Of a DNA stretch of 64,000 nt, positions 34,271 to 43,900 are shown in pieces. Position 1 is the stretch's first letter; each line of letters opens with the position of its first letter. The DNA is from Streptomyces sp. A0642. Its GTDB lineage: Bacteria; Actinomycetota; Actinomycetes; Streptomycetales; Streptomycetaceae. A program made the position numbers and the translations under genes. The DNA is taken from positions 1 to 64,000 of the forward strand of contig NZ_SSBL01000030.1 in the NCBI RefSeq assembly GCF_004795105.1, given 5' to 3'. The notes under the pieces are model-generated. The model saw only the letters and a program-made list of their open reading frames with translations. It did no database searches and was not told where the DNA came from.

Positions 34271-34307
34271 GCAGGGCCCGTACACCGAAGCGGTGTACGG
34301 GCCCTGC
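34271..34307 (-). terminator. Hairpin terminator of DEAD-box helicase gene
   Basis: A perfect 17-bp stem, GCAGGGCCCGTACACCG with CGGTGTACGGGCCCTGC, and a 3-base loop, 29 bp past the helicase stop. Confidence 0.85.
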
Positions 34308-34336
34308 TGAGCGATCAGGCGATCACGGTCCGACGA

Positions 34337-36574
34337 TCAGCCGTTGCGCTTCCAGCGCGGCTTGTCGTCGCGGCGGCCGAAGGTGCCGGTGCCGGTACCC
34401 GTTCCGGTGCCACCGCGGTGGTCGTCGCGGCGGCCGGTCGGACGGTCGTTGGCGCCGCCGGAGCGGAAGCCGCCCGAGGGGCGGTCGTCACGACGGTCGC
34501 GGTTGAACGGACGGTCGCTGCCACCGGAGCGGAAGCCACCGGACGGGCGGTCGTCACGACGGTCGCGGTTGAACGACGGGCGGTCGTTGTCGCGGTTGAA
34601 CGCGGGACGGTCGTTGTCACGACGCTCGAAGGGACGGCCGCCACGGTCGTCGCGACGGTCACCGCCACCGGAGCGGAAGCCGCCCGAGGGACGCTCGTCA
34701 CGACGGTCGCGGTTGAACGCGGGACGGTCGTTGTCACGACGCTCGAAGGGACGGCCGCCGCGGTCGTCGCGACGGTCACCGCCACCGGAGCGGAAGCCGC
34801 CACCGACCGGACGGTCCTCGCGACGGTCGTTGCTGCCGCGGAACGACGGACGGTCGCTGCTGCCGCGGTAACCGCTGCTGCCGGCCGGACGGCCACTGCG
34901 CTCGCCGGTGCGGTCGTTGCCGCCACGGTAACCACCGCGGTCGCCACCGCGGTTGTCCCGGCGCTCGTAGTTGCCGCGGTCGTCGCGGCGCTCCTCGCGC
35001 GCGGCCTGCTGCTCCGGCACGGAGGTGGCGGCCAGCAGTGCGGCCTCCGCCTCGGCGGCGACCTCGGCCACCGCCGCCTCGGGGTCGTCGCCCCGCTCGC
35101 GTGCGGCGCGGGCGACCAGGCGGTCGGCCTCCTCGCGCAGCTCCACGGCACGGCGCTGGATGCGCTCCAGCTGCTTGGTCAGGTCGGCGGCCTCGCGCTC
35201 CGCCTGCTTGGCGGCGTTGTTCGCGGAGTCGGCCTGGACCTCGGTGAGCGAACGGGCGCCGGTGATCTCGGCGACCTCCGGCTCGAAGACGCCCGCGCCC
35301 TGGACGATGTGACGCGACGCGTCGACGCCCGCGTCCTCCATCAGGCGGAAGATCTGGCGACGCTGGTGCGGCAGCGCCAGCGAGACGACGACGCCGGACT
35401 TGCCGGCACGGGCGGTACGGCCCGAGCGGTGCAGGTAGTCCTTGTGGTCACCGGCCGGGTCCACGTTCAGGACCAGGTCGATGCCGTCGACGTGAATACC
35501 GCGGGCGGCGACGTCGGTCGCGACGAGCGCGTTGACGAGGCCCTTCTTGAAGTCCTCGAGAACGCGGGTACGGGCGCCCTGCGTCATGCCGCCGTGCAGT
35601 GCGTCCGCCTTGACGCCGGCCTCGATGAGCTGCTCGGCGATGCGGTCGGCGCCCAGCTGGGTGCGGACGAAGATGATGGTGCGGCCCTTGCGGGCGGCGA
35701 TGGCGGAGGTGACCGGCGCCTTGTCCTTCGGCTTCACGACGAGGACGTGGTGCGACATCGTCGAGACGTTGCCCTGGGCGGAGTCGACCTCGTGGGTGAC
35801 CGGGTTGGTCAGGTAGCGCTTGACCAGGGTGCCGATCTCGTTCTCCATGGTGGCGGAGAAGAGCATGCGCTGGCCGCCGCCGGGGATCTGGTCGAGCAGC
35901 TCGGTGACCTCGGGCAGGAAGCCCAGGTCGGACATCTGGTCGGCCTCGTCGAGGACGGCGACCTGGACGTTCTCCAGGGAGCAGGCGCCCCGGTTGATGA
36001 TGTCGCGCAGACGGCCCGGGGTGGCGACGAGGACGTCGACACCGCGCTCCAGCGCGTAGATCTGGTTGCCCATCGACGTACCGCCGCAGACGACCTTCAT
36101 CTTCAGGCCGAGCACGTCGCCGTACGGCTGCAGCGCGTCCGCGACCTGCATCGCGAGCTCACGCGTCGGGGTGAGGATGATCGCGCGGGGCTTCTTCTTC
36201 TCGGTGTGCCCGCCGGCCAGCGCCGTCAGGGTCGGCAGACCGAAGGAGAGCGTCTTGCCGGAGCCGGTACGGCCGCGGCCCAGGATGTCCTTGCCGGCCA
36301 GGGCGTCCGGGATGGTCGCCGCCTGGATCGGGAAGGGTGCGGTCACACCGTTCTGCGCGAGCTTGCGGACGATGCCCTCGGGCAGGCCCAGCTCGGCGAA
36401 CGTGATGGTCGGCTCGGCGTCCACCTCGGCGTCGGCCTGCTCGGCCTGGGGGGCGTCGGTCTCGACCGCGACGGCCTCGACTACGGCCTCGGCGGCCTCG
36501 ATGAGCTCGGCGTTCTCGACGTCGTTCTCGACGTTCTCGGGCATGACGGTGTGGTCAGAACTGGAAATTGACAT
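34337..36574 (-). CDS. DEAD-box ATP-dependent RNA helicase
   Basis: A 745-residue helicase. An acidic N-terminus of about 55 residues precedes the core. The Q motif region is FAELGLPEGIVRKLAQNGVT. The other motifs are GRTGSGKT (Walker A), PTRELAMQ, VLDEADQMSD (DEAD), SAT and HRSGRTARAG (motif VI). After about residue 480 there is a coiled-coil/Ala-Glu segment, then a long Arg/Asp/Gly/Phe tail with repeats of the type GGFRSGGGDRRDDRGGRPF, as in CsdA/DeaD-like RNA-binding tails. It probably unwinds structured RNA in ribosome assembly and cold adaptation. The 5' leader is about 150-160 bases from the candidate promoter. Confidence 0.93.
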   Translation of the reverse strand: MSISSSDHTVMPENVENDVENAELIEAAEAVVEAVAVETDAPQAEQADAEVDAEPTITFAELGLPEGIVRKLAQNGVTAPFPIQAATIPDALAGKDILGRGRTGSGKTLSFGLPTLTALAGGHTEKKKPRAIILTPTRELAMQVADALQPYGDVLGLKMKVVCGGTSMGNQIYALERGVDVLVATPGRLRDIINRGACSLENVQVAVLDEADQMSDLGFLPEVTELLDQIPGGGQRMLFSATMENEIGTLVKRYLTNPVTHEVDSAQGNVSTMSHHVLVVKPKDKAPVTSAIAARKGRTIIFVRTQLGADRIAEQLIEAGVKADALHGGMTQGARTRVLEDFKKGLVNALVATDVAARGIHVDGIDLVLNVDPAGDHKDYLHRSGRTARAGKSGVVVSLALPHQRRQIFRLMEDAGVDASRHIVQGAGVFEPEVAEITGARSLTEVQADSANNAAKQAEREAADLTKQLERIQRRAVELREEADRLVARAARERGDDPEAAVAEVAAEAEAALLAATSVPEQQAAREERRDDRGNYERRDNRGGDRGGYRGGNDRTGERSGRPAGSSGYRGSSDRPSFRGSNDRREDRPVGGGFRSGGGDRRDDRGGRPFERRDNDRPAFNRDRRDERPSGGFRSGGGDRRDDRGGRPFERRDNDRPAFNRDNDRPSFNRDRRDDRPSGGFRSGGSDRPFNRDRRDDRPSGGFRSGGANDRPTGRRDDHRGGTGTGTGTGTFGRRDDKPRWKRNG

Positions 36575-36726
36575 GCGAAATGCGAAACCTCTCGGAGTCT
36601 CGGCACGCGCCCGTAACTCCGTGTTTTCGCAATTTCGACCGCCTCAATGCGGTCCAGCCACGGCAAGGGAGAGTACGCGCCACACGGCGCTCTTCTGTGT
36701 CGGCGCCGGGCAATGGGATCAAACGA

Positions 36727-36762
36727 TCTATAACCATACGCACTCTTCCCCCCATTACGCAA
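36727..36762 (-). promoter_or_regulatory. Candidate promoter of DEAD-box helicase gene
   Basis: On the minus strand TTGCGT (complement of 36757-36762) and TATGGT (36733-36738) are spaced by 18 bp, with an overlapping TATAGA at 36727-36732. This leaves a 5' UTR of roughly 150 bases, consistent with the long leaders of cold-responsive DEAD-box genes. Confidence 0.45.
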
Positions 36763-36785
36763 ACCGCCCCCTCCCGACCACCCCC

Positions 36786-37352
36786 TCAGGCCGGTCCCAC
36801 CTGCGGTGATGCCTCTGGAGTCCGTAGCGCGTACACGGCACCCGGCGCACCCATCGCGCCCTTACGGAGCTGAGCGGCCGGTGAGGCAGACGGCACGGGC
36901 GGCGCCGGATCGGAGGGTCCCGGGTCGGGCTCCGGCGGGGTCGTCTGCTGCGGGCTCTCGGGGGCGGGCCCCGGGTCGGACGGGGCGGGCGGTTCCGGTT
37001 GCGCGGAGGCCTCCGGCCCCGAGGGCTTCGGCGGCACCGGGTGGCCGGCCTTCGCCGGGGCGGACCGGCCGGATTCCGGGCGGGGGCTTCCCGAGGGGGC
37101 GGCGGAGCCGCTCGGGTCGGCGGAACGGCCCGCCTTGCGCTCGGCGTGCGCCCCGCCGCCGCCCCCCGTACGGGCCCCGCCCGTCCCGGCCACCGTGGAC
37201 CCGTCCGGCTCGGCCACCGCGCCCTTCGGTGCGGCGGACCCGGAGGGCGCCGGTTTCCCGCCGTCGGAGCCGATGCTCATGCAGCCGGTGGACGCGGCGA
37301 TCGTCACCGCGGTGACGGCCATCCAGCGGACGGGTAGGGGCAACTGGCGCAC
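36786..37352 (-). CDS. Putative lipoprotein, Pro/Gly-rich
   Basis: A 188-residue protein with a type II signal peptide: a basic start (MRQLPLPVRW), hydrophobic core and lipobox AASTGC, giving lipidated Cys24. The rest is a low-complexity Pro/Ser/Gly/Ala chain with no recognisable fold, ending in a short conserved-looking segment (AAQLRKGAMGAPGAVYALRT). The GTG at 37352 has GGAGG five bases upstream. Function is unknown; the disordered chain suggests a surface spacer or anchoring role. Confidence 0.75.
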   Translation of the reverse strand: MRQLPLPVRWMAVTAVTIAASTGCMSIGSDGGKPAPSGSAAPKGAVAEPDGSTVAGTGGARTGGGGGAHAERKAGRSADPSGSAAPSGSPRPESGRSAPAKAGHPVPPKPSGPEASAQPEPPAPSDPGPAPESPQQTTPPEPDPGPSDPAPPVPSASPAAQLRKGAMGAPGAVYALRTPEASPQVGPA

Positions 37353-37481
37353 GGGGGCCTCCGGGGGCGGGAATCAGGACGGGCGCTGTGCCCAACTCCC
37401 GCCGCCCCGCCGGGGACACGGTTCCCCTGCGGGGGGCGGCGCCTTGTCGTGGTTGCCCCTTGCCGGGGCGCGGGGTTCCGT

Positions 37482-37745
37482 CCTCAAGCGCCGGACGGGC
37501 TTGAGATGTGCGGGCCCCGTGCGGGGTGCGGGTTGCTCCGGCGGGCCGGTTCCGTCCTCAAACGCCGGGCCGGCTTGAGATGTGCGGGCCCCGTGCGGGG
37601 TGCGGGTTGCTCCGGCGGGCCGGTTCCGCCCTCAAACGCCGGACGGGCTTGAGATGTGCGGGCCCCGTGCGGGGTGCGGGTTGCTCCGGCGGGCCGGTTC
37701 CGTCCTCAAACGCCGGACGGGCTTGAGATGTGCGGGTGCTCCGCG
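37482..37745. repeat. 74-bp tandem repeat, about 3.6 copies
   Basis: The unit begins CCTCAAACGCCGGACGGGCT then TGAGATGTGCGGGCCCCGTG, and ends GGGTTGCTCCGGCGGGCCGG. Copies start at 37482, 37556, 37630 and 37704, exactly 74 bp apart and nearly identical. Each carries the palindromic CTCAA-N-CGCCGGACGGGC-TTGAG element that is widespread in Streptomyces intergenic regions. An inverted partial copy is at 38112-38155. Confidence 0.92.
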
Positions 37746-37756
37746 TTGCGGAGGCG

Positions 37757-38085
37757 CCCTGACCCGGTGGGTGGGGGTTCGGGGTCCCTCCGGGGCGTCT
37801 CCTCAAACGACGAACGTTCCGCCGGTACGCAGCCGCACCCGGGTCGGTGTTCGTCGTCCTGCGGGGACTCCCCTGCACGCTCCCGAACCCGCCCGCCGTG
37901 CGTCTGCGACAGTCGCAGGGCCGGTGTGCAGACGCAGACGAGGCCGGGTGGGGGCGTGCAGGGGAGTCCCCGCAGGAAATGGCGTACGACCCCAGTCGTT
38001 TTCCCACCCGCCCGCACATGCCATTTCTGAGGAGTCTCCCCGGAGGGCCCCCACCCCCACCCACCGGACAGAGGCGAACACCCGC
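37757..38085. repeat. Nested long inverted repeat
   Basis: Three nested pairs of arms. Outer: CCGGTGGGTGGGGG...CTCCGGGG...GTCTCCTCA (about 37764-37805) against its near-complement at about 38029-38077. Middle: a perfect 24-bp pair, 37857-37880 and 37954-37977. Inner: TGCGTCTGC (37899-37907) with GCAGACGCA (37928-37936), plus a small CTGCGAC/GTCGCAG loop. The tandem array and its inverted copy flank the whole, so about 680 bp could fold into one structure. No transposase frame is present. Confidence 0.85.
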
Positions 38086-38199
38086 ACAACACCGCGCACC
38101 CGCACCACCACAGCCCGTCCGGCGCTTGAGGACGGAACCGGCCCGCCGGAGCACCGCCACCCCCGCGGAGCACCCGCACCCCCGCAAGCGCCCCCCGGG

Positions 38200-38550
38200 T
38201 CACCCGTAGCCCAGCGCGTGCAGCCTCTCGTCGTCGATGCCGAAGTGGTGGGCGATCTCGTGCACGACCGTGATCTCCGTCTCGGCCACGACGTCCTCGC
38301 GCGACTCGCACATCCGCAGCGTCGGCCCCCGGTAGATGGTGATCCGGTCCGGCAGGACGCCCGCGTACCACTCACCGCGCTCGGTCAGCGGCGTCCCCTC
38401 GTAGAGCCCCAGCAGTTCCGGATCATCGGACTCCGGTTCGTCCTCGACGAACACCGCGACGTTGTCCATCAGCCGGGTGAGCTCCGGCGGAATCCGGTCC
38501 AGCGCCTCGCCGACCAGTTCCTCGAACGCTTCCCGCGTCATCTCCAGCAC
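38200..38550 (-). CDS. Zincin-type metallopeptidase family protein
   Basis: A 116-residue protein of the DUF1025/zincin_1 family. It has the HExxH motif as HEIAHHFGID near residue 98-107 and the characteristic preceding segment ITIYRGPTLRMCESREDV. Members are small cytoplasmic putative metalloproteases of unknown substrate, nearly universal in actinobacteria. The start is GTG at 38550 (VLEMTREAFEELV); the ATG at 38541 is an alternative that shortens it by three residues. It is divergent from the phosphoesterase gene. Confidence 0.85.
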   Translation of the reverse strand: MLEMTREAFEELVGEALDRIPPELTRLMDNVAVFVEDEPESDDPELLGLYEGTPLTERGEWYAGVLPDRITIYRGPTLRMCESREDVVAETEITVVHEIAHHFGIDDERLHALGYG

Positions 38551-38724
38551 CCCGCCATTGTCACGTACGGCCCCCGGACGCGCCCTGGTGTGCGGATATA
38601 CGCCCCTCCGCCAGGGGCCCCCGCCCCACCGCCGCGGCCCACCCGCCGCGCCCCCTGGGACGCACCCGCCCCACCGCCGCGGCGGCCACGCATATCCGCC
38701 TCGCCGCCGGGGCATACGCGCCCA

Positions 38725-40209
38725 ATGGCTCGCGTCCGGCACCTCCCGCGCTCCCTCCCCAGCACCCCGCCGCGGCCGTTCGTCCGTGCGCTCGGTCTGG
38801 TCGCCGTCGTGTTGTTCGGCGCCTGGCTGGGGCTGCTGGTCGTCGGCAGCGTCCGGACGCCTGTGGGGCCGATGGACACGACGATGACCCTGCGGCCCTC
38901 CCTCAGCGGTGGCACCAAGATCAACGTGTCGCCCCTCGGCGCGCTGGAGCTGGACTCGCACCACGCCCCGGTCCGGCTGGACGTCGACATCGACCGCCTG
39001 GACCCGGTCCGCTCGGAGGCCCTGGTCCAGCACCCGGAACGGCTCGCCGGCCTGGAGGACGAGGTCGGCGCCGACGTCGGCGCCGGTGCCCGCGAACTCG
39101 CCGTGCGCTCCTGCGTCGCGGTCGTGTCCGGCGCCACCGCGCTCGGCCTCGCCGTCTACCGCAGGCCCCGGCGCGCCCTGGCGGCAGGGGGGCTCGCGCT
39201 CGCGCTGCTGACCGCCTCGGGCGTGGGCGCCTACGCCACCTGGAACCCGGAGTCCGTCCTGGAGCCGAAGTTCTCCGGGCTGCTCTCCAGCGCCCCCTCC
39301 GTCGTGGGCGACGCCCGTTCGATCGTCACCGACTTCGACGTCTACCAGCAGGAACTCGCCCGGCTGGTCACCAACGTCACCAAGCTGTACGACGCCACCT
39401 CGACGCTCCCGGTGTACAGCCCGAACCCCGCCACGCTCCGCGTCCTGCACGTCTCCGACATCCACCTCAACCCGGCGGCCTGGCACATCATCGGCTCGCT
39501 CGTCGAGCAGTACGACATCGACGTGATCATCGACTCCGGCGACACGATGGATCACGGCACGGCCGTGGAGAACAGCTTCCTCGACCCGATCGGCGACCTG
39601 GGCGCGCCCTACGTCTGGGTCCGCGGCAACCACGACTCGGCGGTGACGCAGCAGTACCTGGCGGGGAAGAAGCGTTTCCGGAACGTGCACGTGCTGGACG
39701 AGGGCCGGGCGGTGGACGTCGGCGGGCTGCGGGTGGCGGGCATCGGGGACCCGGAGTTCACCCCGGACCGCACGGGCCCGGAGCAGGCCGAGGGGGTCGA
39801 GCGGGAGGCCGGCGTGCGGCTGGCCGCCGCGCTGCGCGCCGGGCAGCGGGCCGGCGCACCGGCCGACATCGCCGTCACCCACGAACCGGAAGCGGCCCGG
39901 CAGACGGACGGCACGGTTCCGCTCGTCCTGGCCGGCCATGTGCACCACCGGCAGAACGAGCTGATGAAGGGCGGCACCCGACTGATGGTCGAGGGGTCGA
40001 CGGGCGGCGGCGGGCTGCGGGCCGTACAGAACAAGAAGCCCGAGCAGGTGCTCGCTTCGGTGCTCTATCTGGACCGCTCCACCCGCCGGCTGCAGGCCTG
40101 GGACGAGATCACCCTGGGCGGCCTCGGCCTGACGACCGCCGAGGTCAGCCGCCATCTGCCGGAGGAGGGCCGACCGGACGCAACGCCCTCCCCTATTCGG
40201 TTTGGCTGA
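38725..40209 (+). CDS. Membrane-anchored metallophosphoesterase
   Basis: A 494-residue protein. Two hydrophobic segments near residues 25-45 and 130-175 anchor it, with an extracellular-looking domain between them. The calcineurin-like phosphoesterase domain starts near residue 235. It has the full metal-ligand set: SDIHLN (DxH), SGDTMDHG (GD), RGNHDS (GNHD), VTHEP and AGHVHH (GHxH). The substrate is unknown. The ATG at 38725 has no strong ribosome-binding site; the much longer open frame upstream crosses the inverted-repeat region and is rejected. The stop lies at the start of the tRNA cluster promoter. Confidence 0.85.
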   Translation: MARVRHLPRSLPSTPPRPFVRALGLVAVVLFGAWLGLLVVGSVRTPVGPMDTTMTLRPSLSGGTKINVSPLGALELDSHHAPVRLDVDIDRLDPVRSEALVQHPERLAGLEDEVGADVGAGARELAVRSCVAVVSGATALGLAVYRRPRRALAAGGLALALLTASGVGAYATWNPESVLEPKFSGLLSSAPSVVGDARSIVTDFDVYQQELARLVTNVTKLYDATSTLPVYSPNPATLRVLHVSDIHLNPAAWHIIGSLVEQYDIDVIIDSGDTMDHGTAVENSFLDPIGDLGAPYVWVRGNHDSAVTQQYLAGKKRFRNVHVLDEGRAVDVGGLRVAGIGDPEFTPDRTGPEQAEGVEREAGVRLAAALRAGQRAGAPADIAVTHEPEAARQTDGTVPLVLAGHVHHRQNELMKGGTRLMVEGSTGGGGLRAVQNKKPEQVLASVLYLDRSTRRLQAWDEITLGGLGLTTAEVSRHLPEEGRPDATPSPIRFG

Positions 40210-40231
40210 CACCGAAACCCCCGTGTACAGT
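40202..40231 (+). promoter_or_regulatory. Candidate promoter of tRNA Glu-Asp-Phe cluster
   Basis: TTGGCT (40202-40207), an 18-bp spacer and TACAGT (40226-40231) overlap the stop codon of the phosphoesterase gene and precede the first tRNA by about 155 bp. Confidence 0.5.
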
Positions 40232-40385
40232 CTCCGACGTGCCCAAGGGCGCCGGTCGGACTCGGCCGTTCTGACACCTCAAGGGGTGGAAGGAGAAGCG
40301 GAACCTTTCGAGGGGAAGCGGAGTCGCACGCTTCTCACTTTCCCTTCGGGCGACAGACGCAGAAGCAAGCTGTACCAGCAGTTCT

Positions 40386-40458
40386 GCCCTCATCGTCTAG
40401 TGGCCCAGGACGCCGCCCTTTCAAGGCGGTAGCACGGGTTCGAATCCCGTTGGGGGCA
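40386..40458 (+). tRNA. tRNA-Glu (TTC)
   Basis: 73-base cloverleaf; acceptor GCCCTCA/TGGGGGC, anticodon arm CCGCCCTTTCAAGGCGG with TTC. First gene of a three-tRNA cluster. Confidence 0.97.
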
Positions 40459-40494
40459 CGCACAACCTGTGCGACACTTAGTCGCACAAAGCTT

Positions 40495-40569
40495 GGTCCT
40501 GTGGAGCAGTTTGGAGTGCTCGCCACCCTGTCAAGGTGGAGGCCGCGGGTTCAAATCCCGTCAGGACCG
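40495..40569 (+). tRNA. tRNA-Asp (GTC), copy 1
   Basis: 75-base cloverleaf; acceptor GGTCCTG/CAGGACC, anticodon GTC in CCACCCTGTCAAGGTGG. Identical in sequence to the copy at 44967. Confidence 0.97.
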
Positions 40570-40592
40570 CTGCAGCCCTTTGTGAGCTGCGT

Positions 40593-40666
40593 GGCTGGGT
40601 AGCTCAGTTGGTACGAGCGATCGCCTGAAAAGCGATAGGTCGCCGGTTCGATCCCGGCCCCAGCCA
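40593..40666 (+). tRNA. tRNA-Phe (GAA)
   Basis: 74-base cloverleaf; acceptor GGCTGGG/CCCAGCC, anticodon GAA in TCGCCTGAAAAGCGA. Last gene of the cluster, followed closely by a hairpin. Confidence 0.97.
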
Positions 40667-40671
40667 CTCTT

Positions 40672-40702
40672 CGAAGGCCCCGTCCGGTGGACGGGGCCTT
40701 CG
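40672..40702 (+). terminator. Terminator of tRNA cluster
   Basis: CGAAGGCCCCGTCC and GGACGGGGCCTTCG make a perfect 14-bp stem with a 3-base loop, 6 bp after tRNA-Phe. The remaining 200 bp before hrpA contain short GACGACCGG-type repeats but no gene. Confidence 0.88.
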
Positions 40703-40905
40703 CCGTTTACGCGGGCTCTGCCGCCCTCCGTCGAGGGGCCGGACGACCGGCGGCCGGACGGCCGGGACGACGCCGCCGAGCCCCGTGCCCGAGGGCCCGG
40801 TCACCGACGACCGGACGACCGGGACAGCGTGACCGGGCCCCGTGACCGAGGCCGCGTGAAATACGTTCGCCGTTCCTCGGGCCCGGGTGAGATCCTGGGA
40901 CCCGT

Positions 40906-43900
40906 ATGTCTACTTCCTTTGCCGATCTCCAGTCCCAGCTCGCGCAGCTCCCCCTCCGCGACGCGCACCGGCTCGGCCGCCGCCTCGAAGGCGCGCGGCG
41001 CATTCGCAAGCCCGAGGCCCAGCAGGCCGTGCTGGACGAGATCGCGGCCCAGGCCACGAAGGCGGCCGGGCGGCTCGCGCTGCGGGCCGGGCGGATGCCT
41101 GCCCTCTCGTATCCCGAACAACTGCCGGTCAGCCAGAAGAAGGACGAGATCCTGGAGGCGATACGCGACCACCAGGTCGTGATCGTCGCCGGTGAGACCG
41201 GCTCGGGCAAGACCACCCAGATCCCCAAGATCTGCATGGAGCTGGGCCGTGGCGTCCGCGGCATGATCGGGCACACCCAGCCGCGCCGGATCGCGGCCCG
41301 TACGGTGGCCGAGCGGATCGCCGAGGAGCTGAACACTCCGCTGGGCGAGGCGGTCGGCTGGAAGGTCCGTTTCACGGACCAGGTCAACCCGGACGCGACC
41401 TTCGTCAAGCTGATGACGGACGGCATCCTGCTCGCCGAGATCCAGACGGACCGCGAGCTGCTCGCGTACGACACGATCATCATCGACGAGGCCCACGAGC
41501 GGTCGCTGAACATCGACTTCCTGCTCGGCTATCTGGCCCGGCTGCTGCCCAAGCGCCCCGATCTGAAGGTCGTCATCACCTCGGCGACCATCGACCCGGA
41601 GCGCTTCGCGCGTCACTTCGGCGAGGCGCCGATCGTGGAGGTCAGCGGGCGTACGTACCCGGTGGAGGTCCGGTACCGCCCGCTGCTGGAGGAGGACAGC
41701 GAGGACTCCGACCGCGATCAGATCACCGCCATCTGCGACGCCGTGGACGAGCTCCAGGCGGAGGGGCCGGGCGATGTCCTGGTCTTCCTCTCGGGAGAGC
41801 GCGAGATCCGCGACACCGCCGACGCCCTCGGCAAACGCAACCTCAGGCATACCGAGGTACTCCCCCTCTACGCACGCCTGTCGCACGCCGAGCAGCACCG
41901 CGTGTTCCAGCGCCACACCGGCCGCAGGGTGGTGCTGGCGACCAACGTCGCCGAGACCTCGCTGACCGTTCCGGGCATCAAGTACGTGATCGACCCGGGC
42001 AACGCCCGTATCTCCCGCTACAGCCACCGCACCAAGGTGCAGCGGCTGCCGATCGAGCGGATCTCGCAGGCCAGCGCCAACCAGCGCAAGGGCCGCTGCG
42101 GCCGTACGTCGGACGGCATCTGCATCCGGCTGTACTCCGAGGACGACTTCCTGACCCGCCCGGAGTTCACGGACCCGGAGATCCTCCGTACGAACCTGGC
42201 CTCCGTCATCCTCCAGATGACCGCCGCCGGTCTCGGCGACATCGAGAAGTTCCCCTTCATCGACCCGCCGGACCACCGCAACATCCGTGACGGCGTACAG
42301 CTCCTCCAGGAACTCGGTGCGCTGGATCCGGAGGAGAAGGATCCGAAGAAGCGGCTCACCCCGCTCGGGCGGAAGCTCTCGCAGCTGCCGGTGGACCCGC
42401 GGCTGGCCCGTATGGTCATCGAGGCCGACCGGAACGGCTGCGTCCGCGAGGTGATGGTCATCGCCTCCGCGCTCTCCATCCAAGACCCGCGCGAGCGGCC
42501 GTCCGAGAAGCAGACGCAGGCCGATCAGCAGCACGCCCGGTTCAAGGACGAGACGTCGGACTTCCTGGCGTTCCTGAATCTGTGGCGCTACATCCGTGAG
42601 CAGCAGAAGGAGCGCGGTTCCTCCAGCTTCCGCCGGATGTGCAAGCAGGAGTACCTGAACTTCCTGCGCATCCGCGAATGGCAGGACATCTACGCGCAGC
42701 TGCGCACGGTCGCCAAGCAGATGGGGATCGAGCTCAATGAGGACGACGCCCCCGAGCAGTCGGTGCACACCTCTCTGCTGGCCGGCCTGCTCTCGCACAT
42801 CGGGCTGAAGGACACCGAGAAGAACGAGTACCTGGGCGCCCGCAGCGCCAAGTTCGCGATCTTCCCCGGGTCGGCGCTCTTCAAGAAGCAGCCGCGGTTC
42901 GTGATGTCGGCCGAGCTGGTCGAGACGTCCCGGCTGTGGGCGCGGGTCAACGCCCGGGTCGAGCCCGAGTGGATCGAACCGCTGGCCGGGCACCTGCTGA
43001 AGCGCACCTACAGCGAGCCGCACTGGGAGAAGGACCAGGCGGCGGTGATGGCGTACGAACGCGTCACGCTGTACGGCGTTCCGATCGTGGCCCAGCGCAA
43101 GGTCAATTTCGGCCGGATCGACCAGGAGGCCTCGCGGGATCTCTTCATCCGCAACGCCCTGGTCGAGGGCGACTGGCGCACCCACCACCAGTTCTTCCAC
43201 GACAACCGCAAGCTCCTCGGCGAGGTCGAGGAGCTGGAGCACCGCGCCCGGCGACGCGACATCCTCGTGGACGACGAGACGCTCTTCGACTTCTACGACC
43301 AGCGCATCCCCGAACACGTCGTCTCCGGTGCGCACTTCGACTCGTGGTGGAAGCACAAGCGGCGTGACGAGCCGGACGCGCTGGACTTCGAGCGTTCGAT
43401 GCTCATCAACGAGAAGGCCGGAGCCGTCACCAAGGACGACTACCCGGACTCCTGGCGGCAGGGGAAGCTCAAGTTCCGGGTGACGTACCAGTTCGAGCCC
43501 GGCGCGGACGCCGACGGCGTGACCGTCCACATCCCGCTCCAGGTGCTCAACCAGGTCACGTCCGAGGGCTTCGACTGGCAGATCCCGGGCCTGCGCGAGG
43601 AAGTGGTCACGGAACTGATCCGTTCCCTGCCCAAGCCGATCCGCCGGCACTACGTCCCCGCGCCGAACTACGCGGACAAGTTCCTCGACCGGGCCGTGCC
43701 GCTCCAGGAGCCGCTGCCGGTCACGCTGGCCCGCGAGCTCCAGCGGATGGTCGGCGTGCCCGTCACCGCGGACGACTTCGACCTGAGCCGGGTCCCGGAC
43801 CACCTGAAGATCACCTTCCGGGTCGTCGACGAGCGGCGCCGCAAGGTCGCCGAGGACAAGGACCTGGAGGCGCTGCGCGTCCAGCTGCGCCCCAAGGCCC

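Noticed and set aside
37482..37745. Possible CRISPR array in the 74-bp repeats
   Set aside because: The whole 74-bp unit is conserved, so there are no variable spacers.
37582..38724. Upstream extension of the phosphoesterase frame
   Set aside because: It translates the 74-bp tandem repeats and inverted repeats and has no ribosome-binding site; the ATG at 38725 begins a normal membrane protein.
38200..40212. 670-codon minus-strand frame spanning the phosphoesterase gene and the metallopeptidase
   Set aside because: Only the last 116 residues form the zincin-type peptidase; the rest is antisense to the phosphoesterase.
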